Of a stretch of 64,000 nucleotides of DNA, positions 9,482 to 17,952 are shown piece after piece. The translations under genes were made by a program, and so were the position numbers. Origin of the DNA: Bacteroidota bacterium (lineage in GTDB: Bacteria > Bacteroidota > Bacteroidia > Chitinophagales > Chitinophagaceae); assembly GCA_013286425.1 (NCBI GenBank), contig JABDFS010000004.1, positions 1 through 64,000 on the forward strand, given 5' to 3'. Position 1 is the first letter of the stretch; each line of letters opens with the position of its first letter. The notes below the pieces were generated by a model. It saw nothing but the letters and a program-made list of their open reading frames with translations, was not told the DNA's origin and did not search any database.

Positions 9482-10504
9482 ATGAAAGAAAGCAAACAGT
9501 TTTTTATTGGAATGGATGTATCCAAATTATGGTTTGATGTGTCATTAATGATTGTAATTAATTATCAAAAGCAAGCCATCCTAACCCAGCGGTTTAATAA
9601 CACCATACAAGGTCTTCAGCAGCTGCATCAATGGCTTCAACAACACCAGGTATGTTTTAATGAAAACAGTATGATAGTAATAGAAAATACTGGCGTATAT
9701 CACCGGCTTATCTGGCAATATTGCAGTACACATAATTTACCCTTACACATAGGAAATGCAGCAGCAATAAAATGGAGCCTTGGTATTACACGCGGTAAAA
9801 ACGATAAAATAGACAGTCAGCGTTTATGCATGTATGCTGCAAGACAGGCAGATGAGCTGAAAGCCACGCCTGCGCTTGATCCTGTATTTATGCAGCTTAA
9901 AGATCTGATGACATCCAGAACCCGTTTGGTAAAGCAATTGCATAGTATTAAAACTTATCTTAAAGAGTTACACAGTGGCCCTGAAACAAGCCTGCTTACA
10001 ATTATAGAACAAAGCCATAAGCAAGCCATTGAAGGCATTAAAAAATCTATTCATAAAATTGAAGAACATATTGCCGATACTATTGCAAACAATGCAGGCA
10101 TAAAAAGAAACTATGAGCTGTTGCTTACGGTGCCGGGTATAGGTCGCTTTACTGCTGTATATCTTATATGCTGCACCAATAATTTTGCTGCTAAGCATAC
10201 AGGTAAACAATTAGCCAGTTATGCCGGTGTAGTGCCGTTCGATCATACCAGCGGTACAAGCATAAAAGGAAAAAACAGGGTGCATAAAATGGCAAATAAA
10301 GATTTGAAAAAGATGTTGCATCTGTGTGCACTTACTGCCATAAAATATTATCCGGAATTTACTGAGTACTTTAATCGAAAGAAGGCAGAAGGCAAAAATG
10401 GAATGAGTGTATTAAATGCTATTAGAAATAAACTTATATTACGTGCAGTGGCTGTTGTGAATAAACAAACGTCCTATGTGGATTATACAAAGCAGGTCGC
10501 TTAA
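9482..10504 (+). CDS. IS110-family transposase (DEDD recombinase)
   Basis: A 340-residue recombinase. The N-terminal RuvC-like DEDD domain shows Asp12 (GMDVSK), Glu68 (IENTGVY), Asp108 and Asp111 (GKNDKID). A helical linker follows, then the Transposase_20 domain beginning LLLTVPGIG (about 215), with YAGVVPFDHTSGTSIKGK containing the serine region used by this family. The gene appears intact, with no internal stops, so the element may be active. It lies between the receptor gene and the convergent delta-60-repeat gene and interrupts no recognisable reading frame. Confidence 0.93.
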   Translation: MKESKQFFIGMDVSKLWFDVSLMIVINYQKQAILTQRFNNTIQGLQQLHQWLQQHQVCFNENSMIVIENTGVYHRLIWQYCSTHNLPLHIGNAAAIKWSLGITRGKNDKIDSQRLCMYAARQADELKATPALDPVFMQLKDLMTSRTRLVKQLHSIKTYLKELHSGPETSLLTIIEQSHKQAIEGIKKSIHKIEEHIADTIANNAGIKRNYELLLTVPGIGRFTAVYLICCTNNFAAKHTGKQLASYAGVVPFDHTSGTSIKGKNRVHKMANKDLKKMLHLCALTAIKYYPEFTEYFNRKKAEGKNGMSVLNAIRNKLILRAVAVVNKQTSYVDYTKQVA

Positions 10505-10754
10505 ATTGATTTGATTTTTTTATTTTTTTTCCATAGCAATCATTTCCGCGAAGGCGGAAATCTCATCATCAACCGCTCAAAGCTTTTAATAATGAGATGC
10601 TCAATCAAGTTGAGCAGGACGGGCAAGTGGTTGTGATTTATACTTAAAGGCTTAAGTTTTTTAGAATTAATCAACCAGACTGCGAGTCTTTCCCACGACC
10701 TGTCCCGCTATTCGGGAAAGTGGGAATCTCATAATAAAGCTTTAAATAATTCTA
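10505..10754. other. Intergenic hairpins between the IS110 gene and the delta-60 gene
   Basis: Contains a perfect 8-bp hairpin at 10542-10561 (atttccgc / gcggaaat), a 6-bp hairpin at 10599-10615 (gctcaa / ttgagc) and a small acttaa/ttaagt stem followed by T's near 10645. The two flanking genes converge, so these may end transcripts from both sides. Confidence 0.45.
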
Positions 10755-12302
10755 TTACTCTTTCACAAACTGCTTTGTAACCACTTCATCATTTGTTTCA
10801 ATCTTCAGCAGATAATTACCTGCATATAATGAAGAAATGTTAAGATCATATGAAGAGTTCATAGCTGATAGTTCATGGCTCATGACTATGTTACCATTAA
10901 AATCAATGATAATAAGTTTTGTGTATTGTATTGATGATAAACCTTCCACATGCAATACATTTTGTGCAGGATTTGGATAGATGGAAATAGTATTTAATGT
11001 TGTTGCCTGCGCATTATTGTGTGTTTGTATGTGGTGTTTGATCTTTTGAACGATGATTTGTTTTTGGCTTTTATCATCATTGAGATACCGGGCAAAAGCA
11101 AAATTATTGGTATAAGTTCCGCCGGCAAGTAAAATTTTTCCATCATTTTGCAGTAGCGCGTCGGTGCAATACAACATAATTTTTGAACTTGTTGTGGTGC
11201 TGCCTTCTGTTCCAAAAGATGTATCAATATCGCCGGCTGGCAGGTAACGAACTATTTGAAAACTTGGATCATCCAGGCTTGGGTTTAAGGTGCCTGCTGC
11301 AACTATTTTCCCATCATTTTGAATCAGCAGTTTGTCCACTTCTGCATCTTCCTCAAATTGAGTTAATACTACTCCGTCTTTTCCAAAAGAAGAATCAACC
11401 ACTCCTTTGTTTGTAAAACGCACTAATTTCATGGGGCCGGGTGCCTCAAAAGCGCCCTGGTAACCACCCGTTACAATGCTTCCATCTTTTTGAATGGCTA
11501 TCGTTTTTAATTCATCGCTGTATTCTGCCTCTTTTGCTATGCCCGATGTTCCAAAGCTGCTTTCAGTAAGGCCATTTGGCAAATATCTTAATACCATAAA
11601 TTTTGAATCAGTAAGGTAATCGTATGTGCCGCCTACTAAAATTTTGCCATCGTTTTGAAGGATAATATTTGAAATGAGTACATCGTCAAGATTTGTAAAA
11701 ACTGTTCCACCAGTGCCAAATTCCTTATCAATGCTGCCGTCATTATTAAATCTTGTTATAAAAGCCTGTTGCGAAGCGCCTTTTCCTTTATCATCAGTGC
11801 CTGCTACAAGAATTTTTCCATCCGTTTGCAGTACCATATCCTGTGTATAAGCATTCACTTCTTCTTCTATACTATAATCAACAAGCCCATTTATTCCAAA
11901 AGACAGATCAAGGCTGCCATCCGTATTGTAACGTGCCAAAGCAATATGGCGGTATGGTATATCGTAAACCAAACCGCCGGCAATTATTTTGCCATCCGGC
12001 TGCACAGCAACTGAATTATTATAACCTCCTCCGGATGGAAAATTTGTGATTACAATACCTTGCTTTCCAAATGAAGAATCAATGCTTCCATCAATGTTAT
12101 ACCGGGCAAGAAGAAATTGACCATTGGTGCCTCCACCTGCAACATATTTACCATCTTTTTGTATTGCTACGCTCGTATTAGCGGCAGGATAGTTTCCTAT
12201 AACAACTCCGGTATCTCCAAAGGTTTTATCCAGCGTACCCGCTTTTTGCGCCATCAATTCAAGAGAAAAACATAAAACAATAAGTGTAAAGGTTAGTTTC
12301 AT
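10755..12302 (-). CDS. Delta-60-repeat protein with type 9 secretion sorting domain
   Basis: A secreted beta-propeller-like protein. The frame is open to 12404, but a clean signal peptide (MKLTFTLIVLCFSLELMAQ) begins at the ATG at 12300-12302, giving 515 residues. About seven to eight delta-60 repeats follow, each with a pattern like DGSIDSSFGKQG...VQPDGKIIAGG. The last ~80 residues (ISIYPNPAQNVLHVEG ... GNYLLKIETNDEVVTKQFVKE) form a Por-type C-terminal domain that directs outer membrane translocation and surface attachment or release by the type 9 system. The ligand or activity is unknown. Confidence 0.88.
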   Translation of the reverse strand: MKLTFTLIVLCFSLELMAQKAGTLDKTFGDTGVVIGNYPAANTSVAIQKDGKYVAGGGTNGQFLLARYNIDGSIDSSFGKQGIVITNFPSGGGYNNSVAVQPDGKIIAGGLVYDIPYRHIALARYNTDGSLDLSFGINGLVDYSIEEEVNAYTQDMVLQTDGKILVAGTDDKGKGASQQAFITRFNNDGSIDKEFGTGGTVFTNLDDVLISNIILQNDGKILVGGTYDYLTDSKFMVLRYLPNGLTESSFGTSGIAKEAEYSDELKTIAIQKDGSIVTGGYQGAFEAPGPMKLVRFTNKGVVDSSFGKDGVVLTQFEEDAEVDKLLIQNDGKIVAAGTLNPSLDDPSFQIVRYLPAGDIDTSFGTEGSTTTSSKIMLYCTDALLQNDGKILLAGGTYTNNFAFARYLNDDKSQKQIIVQKIKHHIQTHNNAQATTLNTISIYPNPAQNVLHVEGLSSIQYTKLIIIDFNGNIVMSHELSAMNSSYDLNISSLYAGNYLLKIETNDEVVTKQFVKE

Positions 12303-12457
12303 AGTAAAAGAGTTTGGTGTTTTGAAGATAGGCTTATTTTCTAAAGAGATAATATCCTTTGAAGGAATGCCATCCCTGTAACTGTAAAGTTCATTCAGCA
12401 ACATCCCCTGATCTGTAAAGTCTTTTGAGATAAGACACTATGATCAACAAGCTTATT

Positions 12458-12523
12458 TGTTCGATAGTTGTTCGATACTTCTTCGATAGTTGTTCGATCT
12501 ATAAGACCGAACAACTACCGAAG
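12458..12523. repeat. 11-bp tandem repeat array (4 units) ending in a hairpin
   Basis: Units start at 12458, 12469, 12480 and 12491, each close to tgttcgatagt. The last units also pair with an inverted copy just downstream: cttcg-a-tagttgttcg (12481-12496) against cgaacaacta-c-cgaag (12508-12523), a 15-bp stem with one mismatch. It lies in the 600-base gap between two divergent genes. No convincing gene is seen in the rest of this gap; a 65-codon frame at 12619-12816 lacks any protein-like features. Confidence 0.75.
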
Positions 12524-12832
12524 TTATATCGTCGTTTTTTCGAATAAATGAGCTTCCTGCTCCCTTCCAGCATACTGTTGGTTAGCAGGATGTATTTGTG
12601 CAATAGTGTAGGCAAACCATGGTTTGTTGTTGCTTGTCACTAAGGTCTCTAAAGTCCCTGGAGATGATTAAAATTCAAAGGGATAAAAGCGACATCAGGC
12701 GACTTTTGCAGCGTATATTTTTATTAAGAGCAAATACAATGCTATCTGTGTTTTTCGTTTTTGCGCATCCTTTTAATGTACAAGGGGTAGATGACTACTT
12801 TTTTTTACAGTTATAAGCTTGTATTCAGACAG

Positions 12833-12865
12833 TTGCTGTAAACATTGTGCATTTGTTATAATTTG
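12833..12865 (+). promoter_or_regulatory. Putative Bacteroidota promoter for the GH3/beta-lactamase gene
   Basis: A ttg at 12833-12835 and tataatttg at 12857-12865, 21 bases apart, resemble the Bacteroidota -33 TTTG and -7 TAnnTTTG elements. The site is about 40 bases upstream of the start codon. This is a weak, by-eye match. Confidence 0.35.
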
Positions 12866-12906
12866 AGCCTTTTTATTTTCTGTGCAGAAGAATTATTTAT
12901 ACTAAA

Positions 12907-15843
12907 ATGAAACTAAAAAACATTGCTTTTGTTATACTCAGCCATTGCTGCTTTTTCCAGGTACAGGCACAGCGATTTTATAAACAAACAGATGCATCGA
13001 AATATTGGGTTGACAGCGTGTTTAATTCATTAACGCCGCAACAACGCATTGCACAATTGATGGTAGTGAGAGAAAGCGGCTTGTCATCCGGAATGACTGT
13101 TTTTTATGCTGATAAAGTTGAACAGCTGATTCGCACTTATAACATCGGCTCGATATGTTTATTCCAGGGCGGACCGGTAAAGCAGGCAAACTATATCAAT
13201 TATTTTCAACAGATAGCGCAAACACCTTTGATGGTTTGTATTGATGGTGAAACAGGTTTAGGCATGCGCATGACAGACAGCGTGTTTAAATTTCCTGACC
13301 AGCTAACCATTGGTGCAGTACAGGATGCAGCGATTGCACGCGAAGTGGGAAGAGCAATTGGCGCGCAATGCAAACGCGAAGGCATACAGGTTAATTATGC
13401 GCCGGTGATAGATGTAAATAATAATCCCAATAATCCTGTTATCAACTTTCGTTCGTTTGGTGAAGACAAGTATAAAGTGGCTTTGTTTGGAACACAAATA
13501 ATGCGTGGCATACAGGAAAACAATGTAATGGCTTGTGCAAAACATTTTCCCGGCCATGGTGATGTAAGTGTTGATTCACATCTTGATCTTCCTGTCATCA
13601 GTAAGTCTTACAGTGCGCTTGATTCATTGGAATTATATCCTTTCAAAACTTTATTTAAAGAAGGCATCGGCAGCGTGATGATCGCGCATTTAAGTATTCC
13701 TGCAATTGATAACACGCCGCATCTTCCAACATCATTATCAAAAAAAAATGTAACAGATCTTTTAAGAGATACGCTCGGCTTTAATGGTATTTCATTTACA
13801 GATGCTTTAGAAATGCAGGGCGTTGCAAAATATTATCCGCAGGGCGATGCTGCGGTGCAATCGTTGGTGGCTGGCAATGATATGTTGTGTTTACCCGGTG
13901 ATGTACCGCAGGCTATAGCAAAAATTCAAACAGCAATTGCTAATAAAATTCTTGATTCAGCTGACATTGCCAATCGCATTAAAAAAGTATTACTTGTAAA
14001 ATATAATTTGGGATTGAACAATGTTGGTTACATCAATCCGCAAAATTTATATACTGAACTAAACAAAGATGTATTGCCTTTGAGAAGAAAGGTCGCAAGA
14101 AGTGCGATCACCGTTTTACGTTTAAAAGACACTGCGTTATTTCCATTAAAAGAAAATAAAAAAGTCGCTTATGTTGGTATCGGCCTTTACGATACAACTG
14201 CATTATCTACTTTTTTAAACATTGAGAAGAACGTTGATGTTTATTTAATGAATTACACTGATGGCGCTGCAGTTGCTGATTCAATTTTTAAACGCGTTGA
14301 TAGTAATTACGACGCTGTAATTATCGGTGTGCACCAGTTCAATAAATATCCTGCAAAAAATTTTGGGTTCACTGCTAATGCAATTGGCCTTATAAAAAAT
14401 TTACAGTCATCAACGCATGCGCTTACAATGGTTTTCGGCAACCCTTATGCATTAAAGAATTTTTGCGATGCAGATAATCTGATTGAATGTTATGAGGATG
14501 ATGCCATCTTCCAGGAAGCTGCATTTAACTGGTTGAATGGCGAGTTTGTTGCTTCAGGAAAATTGCCTGTTACAGTTTGTGATGCTTTTCATTATGGTGA
14601 TGGTATTGCTGATCTGGGCCTTCAAAAAATTCCTGGAGTAAGTGCCTCTGCTGTTGGAATTGACAGCGTAAAACTTTCAGCAATTGATAGCCTTGCAAAC
14701 GATGCCATTGCAGAACATGCAACGCCGGGTTGTGTTGTTCTGGTTGAAAAAGATAATAAGATAGTATTGGATAAAGCGTATGGTAATTTGACATACAACA
14801 GCAATCAGCCTGTAACCATTCAGACAGTATACGACCTCGCATCGGTAACAAAAATTTCTTCTACACTGCTTGCAGTAATGAAGTTGTATGAACAGGGAAA
14901 ACTTGACATCAGCAAAACGCTTGGCTATTATTTGCCCTGGGTGCGTGGCAGTAATAAAAGCAATTTACTGTTGCAGGATGTATTGATGCACCAGGCTGGT
15001 ATGGTTGCATTTATTCCTTTTTACAAAGAGATAATTGATGCATTCGGCAAACCTTTTCCCGGTTTTTTTAAAACGGATGAAGACTCAGGTTATGATGTTC
15101 ATGTTGCAGCAAATATGTATATGCGCAATGATTGGGTTGATACGATGTTCGCGCGCATATTGCAAAGCAACGTGTCGCACAAAAAAGAATATGTTTACAG
15201 CGATAATGATTTTATTTTTTTAGGCAAGATTGTAGAGCAGATAACAGGCCAGCCATTGAATGAATTTGTTGCTGATTCATTTTACAAACCCATGCACTTG
15301 TACAACACAACGTTTAAGCCAACTGATCATATTGCCATTAATAACATTGCGCCAACAGAAGATGAAAAACAATTTCGTTTACAGTTATTAAGAGGTTATG
15401 TGCATGATCCCGGCGCTGCCATGTTTGGCGGTGTTGCAGGCCACGCAGGTTTATTCAGCAATGCGCATGACCTTGCCATTTTATATACTATGTTGTTGAA
15501 CGGCGGAGTATGGGATGGCAGACGTTACCTGAAAAAAGAAACCATTGATTACTTCACAGCGTATCACAGCAACATCAGCAGGCGAGGTTTTGGTTATGAT
15601 AAGCCTGAAAAAGATAATGCAACACGCGCAGATCCTTATCCATGTATAAGCGCGTCGCCACAGGCATTCGGGCATTCAGGTTTTACAGGCATTTGGGTTT
15701 GGGTTGATCCGAAATATAATCTTGTTTTTATCTTTTTATCCAATCGCGTTAATCCTGATGGTGGTGATAACTCAAGGTTGATTTCATTAAACGTTCGCGG
15801 TAAAATACTGCAGGCTGTTTATGATGCCATGAAAACTAATTGA
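12907..15843 (+). CDS. Glycoside hydrolase family 3 / class C beta-lactamase-like fusion
   Basis: A 978-residue two-enzyme protein. After a signal peptide (1-22, ending QAQ) comes a GH3 domain of the NagZ type (about 40-390), with the loop KHFPGHGDVSVDSH at 212-225 that carries the catalytic His-Asp pair used by NagZ-like enzymes. A GH3 C-terminal-like domain spans about 400-570. The last ~390 residues are a serine beta-lactamase/transpeptidase-like domain with Ser646-x-x-Lys649 (SVTK), Tyr764-S-D (YSDN) and His923-S-G in place of KTG. The fusion suggests a periplasmic enzyme working on peptidoglycan amino-sugar links or muropeptides. This fused architecture is known in Bacteroidota. Confidence 0.9.
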   Translation: MKLKNIAFVILSHCCFFQVQAQRFYKQTDASKYWVDSVFNSLTPQQRIAQLMVVRESGLSSGMTVFYADKVEQLIRTYNIGSICLFQGGPVKQANYINYFQQIAQTPLMVCIDGETGLGMRMTDSVFKFPDQLTIGAVQDAAIAREVGRAIGAQCKREGIQVNYAPVIDVNNNPNNPVINFRSFGEDKYKVALFGTQIMRGIQENNVMACAKHFPGHGDVSVDSHLDLPVISKSYSALDSLELYPFKTLFKEGIGSVMIAHLSIPAIDNTPHLPTSLSKKNVTDLLRDTLGFNGISFTDALEMQGVAKYYPQGDAAVQSLVAGNDMLCLPGDVPQAIAKIQTAIANKILDSADIANRIKKVLLVKYNLGLNNVGYINPQNLYTELNKDVLPLRRKVARSAITVLRLKDTALFPLKENKKVAYVGIGLYDTTALSTFLNIEKNVDVYLMNYTDGAAVADSIFKRVDSNYDAVIIGVHQFNKYPAKNFGFTANAIGLIKNLQSSTHALTMVFGNPYALKNFCDADNLIECYEDDAIFQEAAFNWLNGEFVASGKLPVTVCDAFHYGDGIADLGLQKIPGVSASAVGIDSVKLSAIDSLANDAIAEHATPGCVVLVEKDNKIVLDKAYGNLTYNSNQPVTIQTVYDLASVTKISSTLLAVMKLYEQGKLDISKTLGYYLPWVRGSNKSNLLLQDVLMHQAGMVAFIPFYKEIIDAFGKPFPGFFKTDEDSGYDVHVAANMYMRNDWVDTMFARILQSNVSHKKEYVYSDNDFIFLGKIVEQITGQPLNEFVADSFYKPMHLYNTTFKPTDHIAINNIAPTEDEKQFRLQLLRGYVHDPGAAMFGGVAGHAGLFSNAHDLAILYTMLLNGGVWDGRRYLKKETIDYFTAYHSNISRRGFGYDKPEKDNATRADPYPCISASPQAFGHSGFTGIWVWVDPKYNLVFIFLSNRVNPDGGDNSRLISLNVRGKILQAVYDAMKTN

Positions 15844-15899
15844 GTTCACTACAGGCATTCATATTATCTTTATTTTCCTGATAAAATAGTTTAGTAATT

Positions 15900-16538
15900 A
15901 TGAATTTAAGCTTGCAAAACAAGATCATTCCGGTATCATACGGGGCGAAAGGAACGGGACAAGCCATCACAAAACTATTAGCTGCCGAAGGTGCAATACC
16001 GGTTATTATTGGCAGCAATGAAGAAGATAATCTTAAAACTGTTGATGAAATAAAATCTGCAGGCGGGCAATGCGCATATATAGTTGCAGAGCTTACAAAT
16101 ACTGATGAATGTAAAAATGCAATCGACCAGGTAATGCAATCATTTGGAAGGATTGACGGGCTTGTTAACAATGCTGATATTAATGGTGAAATTGAATCAG
16201 GGCAAAATGAGTATGTGAAATTTGTTGAGTCGCTATATAAAAACCTTGTGCCTTATTATTTACTGGCACATTATGCTTTACCTGCACTAAAAATTTCAAA
16301 AGGTGCGATCGTAAATATTGCTTCTCAAACAACAGATAGCGGCGGTAAAAATGCATTGGCAAGAGAATGGTCAGTTGAATTATTAAAATACAGCATACGG
16401 GTAAATGCAGTTGTAGCTGATAACCATACAACCACCGCAGATGAGATTGCCAATATGGTAGCATTTTTATTGTCGGAGAGAGCGAGTCATACAACCGGGC
16501 AGATCATACATTTAGACCGCGCTTTGGCAAATGCTTAG
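15900..16538 (+). CDS. Degenerate SDR-family protein lacking the catalytic tyrosine
   Basis: A 212-residue relative of L-fucose-dehydrogenase-like short-chain dehydrogenases and of the SDR at 49632. The fold is recognisable from GRIDGLVNNADING, GAIVNIASQ and FLLSERASHTTGQIIHLDRALA. Two in-frame deletions remove key parts: about 12 residues covering the YxxxK region, and about 28 residues of the substrate loop after VNAVVADN. The glycine motif is also altered (SYGAKGTG instead of TGGxxGIG). The frame is intact, so it may be a decaying gene or a non-catalytic protein. Normal dehydrogenase activity is unlikely. Confidence 0.75.
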   Translation: MNLSLQNKIIPVSYGAKGTGQAITKLLAAEGAIPVIIGSNEEDNLKTVDEIKSAGGQCAYIVAELTNTDECKNAIDQVMQSFGRIDGLVNNADINGEIESGQNEYVKFVESLYKNLVPYYLLAHYALPALKISKGAIVNIASQTTDSGGKNALAREWSVELLKYSIRVNAVVADNHTTTADEIANMVAFLLSERASHTTGQIIHLDRALANA

Positions 16539-16616
16539 TTATAATTCCGGGAAGATTTTAAATGAATTTGGTTTTTTCCCTTTTAAACTTATTTTTGCCG
16601 TCCTTTTAAAAGGAAC

Positions 16617-16705
16617 GGTGAGGTGGGTGAGTGGCTCAAACCAGTAGTTTGCTAAACTGCCGTACGGGTTAAACTGTACCGAGGGTTCGAATCCCTCCCT
16701 CACCG
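16617..16705 (+). tRNA. tRNA-Ser (anticodon GCT)
   Basis: An 89-base type II tRNA. The acceptor stem is ggtgagg / cctcacc. The anticodon stem gtagt/actgc closes the loop ttgctaa, with anticodon GCT reading AGC/AGU codons. A long variable arm follows (cgtacgggttaaactgtacc), then a T arm with ggttcgaatcc. CCA is not encoded. A likely terminator follows (gccttcgc / gcgggggc then atttttattt). Confidence 0.93.
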
Positions 16706-16706
16706 C

Positions 16707-16833
16707 AAAACAAAAACAAAGCCTTCGCACAAGCGGGGGCATTTTTATTTACGGGGCGTACGAAGCTTGCTTTGTTAAGCACTGGAAATAAAAATACCCA
16801 CGGGCACGAACAGTGCCGGCTTGTTTTTGTTTT
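16707..16833. repeat. Nested inverted repeats and terminators downstream of tRNA-Ser
   Basis: The outer arms are 16707-16723 (aaaacaaaaacaaagcc) and 16818-16833, complementary apart from one base. The inner arms are 16735-16750 (gggggcatttttattt) and 16786-16801, also nearly complementary. Within these lie two terminator-like hairpins: gccttcgc/gcgggggc followed by T's, and ggcac-gaaca-gtgcc followed by ttgtttttgtttt. The whole stretch could fold into one ~127-base hairpin. Confidence 0.7.
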
Positions 16834-16862
16834 GACTACCCACTAACAGGATCAGTGTAGCT

Positions 16863-16879
16863 AATCCCTCCCTCACCGC
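16863..16879 (+). repeat. 17-bp duplicate of the tRNA-Ser 3' end (att-like)
   Basis: aatccctccctcaccgc repeats exactly the tRNA 3' end at 16690-16706, 173 bases away, and is followed by its own hairpin (accgct-gga-agcggt then ttata). Direct repeats of a tRNA 3' end are the usual scar of integrases that use tRNA genes, but no integrase is found in the window. Confidence 0.6.
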
Positions 16880-17105
16880 TGGAAGCGGTTTTATACACTT
16901 CAATTAATTAAAGAAAGCTCGTGAAACGTAAGTGGGACGGGCTTTTTTGCATTTTTAGCACTTCCTGCTTAAAGCGAGTTTATTTCAATTTTCGTGTAAT
17001 TTTTATGCGATATATGTAGCTGATAACAACAGCAATAATCTCCGGGAAGAAAAAAATAAATTAAAATATTGCCTATGAAATTGAATACGATGATGCTGCA
17101 AACAC
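16880..17105. other. Intergenic region after the tRNA repeat
   Basis: Contains one further hairpin followed by T's (aagctcgt ... acgggctttttt near 16915-16948). No gene is visible. Confidence 0.4.
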
Positions 17106-17300
17106 TTACCCTACCTGTCGCATATAACTTTCCAGGTATTCTTTAGGCGATTTTTTTACAACGCTCTTAAAAACGCGGTTAAAATTTGTTATACTGTTGA
17201 AGCCGGTATTGTAAGCAATACATGCCATGGTGTCGTTGCTGTTTTCCATGAGTTTTTTACAAGCTTCATTAACTCTTATTTGGTTTATAAAGCTAACCAA
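17106..17300 (-). pseudogene. AraC-family regulator remnant (C-terminal helix-turn-helix only)
   Basis: The 64 codons encode the second half of an AraC/XylS DNA-binding domain: FINQIRVNEACKKLMENSNDTMACIAYNTGFNSITNFNRVFKSVVKKSPKEY. The first helix-turn-helix and the sensory domain are missing. The frame opens at a TTG and an in-frame stop lies just upstream, so this is most likely the end of a deleted gene. It borders the utilisation locus and may be a lost regulator. Confidence 0.75.
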
Positions 17301-17572
17301 AGTGTTTTAAAGATCAATCATTCCAAAGTCATTACCGAATGAAGAAGCAGCTAAACAACAATATAAACGGGCGTGTAAAAACTACAATCGAGCTGGGTGC
17401 TTTTTTAAAAAGTTTTATGATTGCAAGCTTCTGATCGATGCGTTAAGGAAGAAGAGTATTTTACTTTCAGGCATGTAAACCAGCCACAGGGTATATTATA
17501 AAGTTGAAAGCACTATCCTCATGCCTTACGTTACCGGTTTTTAAATTATGATAAAATTTTTATAAAAAAATT
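17301..17572. other. Intergenic region left of the utilisation locus
   Basis: No recognisable gene. A 47-codon open stretch on the plus strand (about 17331-17478) is rich in Lys, Tyr and Cys but shows no family features and no good start. The AraC remnant next to it suggests eroded DNA. Confidence 0.35.
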
Positions 17573-17588
17573 TGCTTAAACGATTAAA
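17573..17588 (+). promoter_or_regulatory. LacI-type operator 1 upstream of SusC1
   Basis: tgcttaaacgattaaa, with a near-palindromic core ttaaac|gattaa centred on CG, as in LacI-family operators. First of three identical copies, 63 bases before the second. Confidence 0.8.
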
Positions 17589-17635
17589 TGCTCATATTTT
17601 CGTTTTTCACTTTTTGAATAGTTGTTATAATTAAT

Positions 17636-17651
17636 TGCTTAAACGATTAAA
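17636..17651 (+). promoter_or_regulatory. LacI-type operator 2 upstream of SusC1
   Basis: Second exact copy of tgcttaaacgattaaa, 67 bases before the third. The spacing is about six helical turns, which suits cooperative binding or looping. Confidence 0.8.
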
Positions 17652-17702
17652 CAATAGTAAACACTGACTGGATTTATTTTAAGAACGATTGAAGAACCCA
17701 AT

Positions 17703-17718
17703 TGCTTAAACGATTAAA
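17703..17718 (+). promoter_or_regulatory. LacI-type operator 3 upstream of SusC1
   Basis: Third exact copy of tgcttaaacgattaaa. It lies 32 bases upstream of the putative -33 element, an unusual place for a simple repressor. Confidence 0.8.
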
Positions 17719-17750
17719 TGAAAAACTTGCTATGCCTTTTCCTGTAACGG

Positions 17751-17802
17751 TTGAAAATGATCCCTGTCAATCTGCTTTGCTGCGGCCTGAAATATATTTC
17801 AG
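17751..17802 (+). promoter_or_regulatory. Putative SusC1 promoter and leader palindrome
   Basis: A ttg at 17751-17753 and ctgctttg at 17772-17779 with 18-base spacing resemble Bacteroidota -33/-7 elements. A 16-base perfect palindrome (ctgaaatatatttcag, 17787-17802) follows in the leader. The whole block recurs upstream of SusC2, which supports a function. Confidence 0.5.
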
Positions 17803-17952
17803 CGGGCTGCTGGTATTAAAAAAATAATTACCGAAGTGTCGATTGATTCCTGCTGTTAAATGAAGAAGTGCAAAGTGGCACATCTTATACTTATTCTCTC
17901 TTTAAAAAGAGGGTACAAACTCCTTTTGTCTTTAATGCAAAACAAAATAGCC

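Larger units (their letters stand above)
9291..10545 (+). mobile_element. IS110-family insertion sequence (ends approximate)
   Basis: The element is defined by its DEDD recombinase gene and the upstream non-coding region. IS110 elements lack clear terminal inverted repeats and target duplications, so the ends given here are estimates. A resemblance between the left side (attaaccgttcgtcaaagc) and sequence to the right of the gene (atcaaccgctcaaagc) was noted but does not clearly mark the ends. Confidence 0.5.

Noticed and set aside
12619-12816. A 65-codon frame before the GH3 fusion
   Set aside because: Cys/Leu-rich with no conserved pattern, in a repeat-containing intergenic region.
16690-16879. 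Integrated prophage or genomic island at tRNA-Ser
   Set aside because: The tRNA 3' repeat exists but the interval is only 173 bases and no integrase, phage or transfer gene is found in the window.
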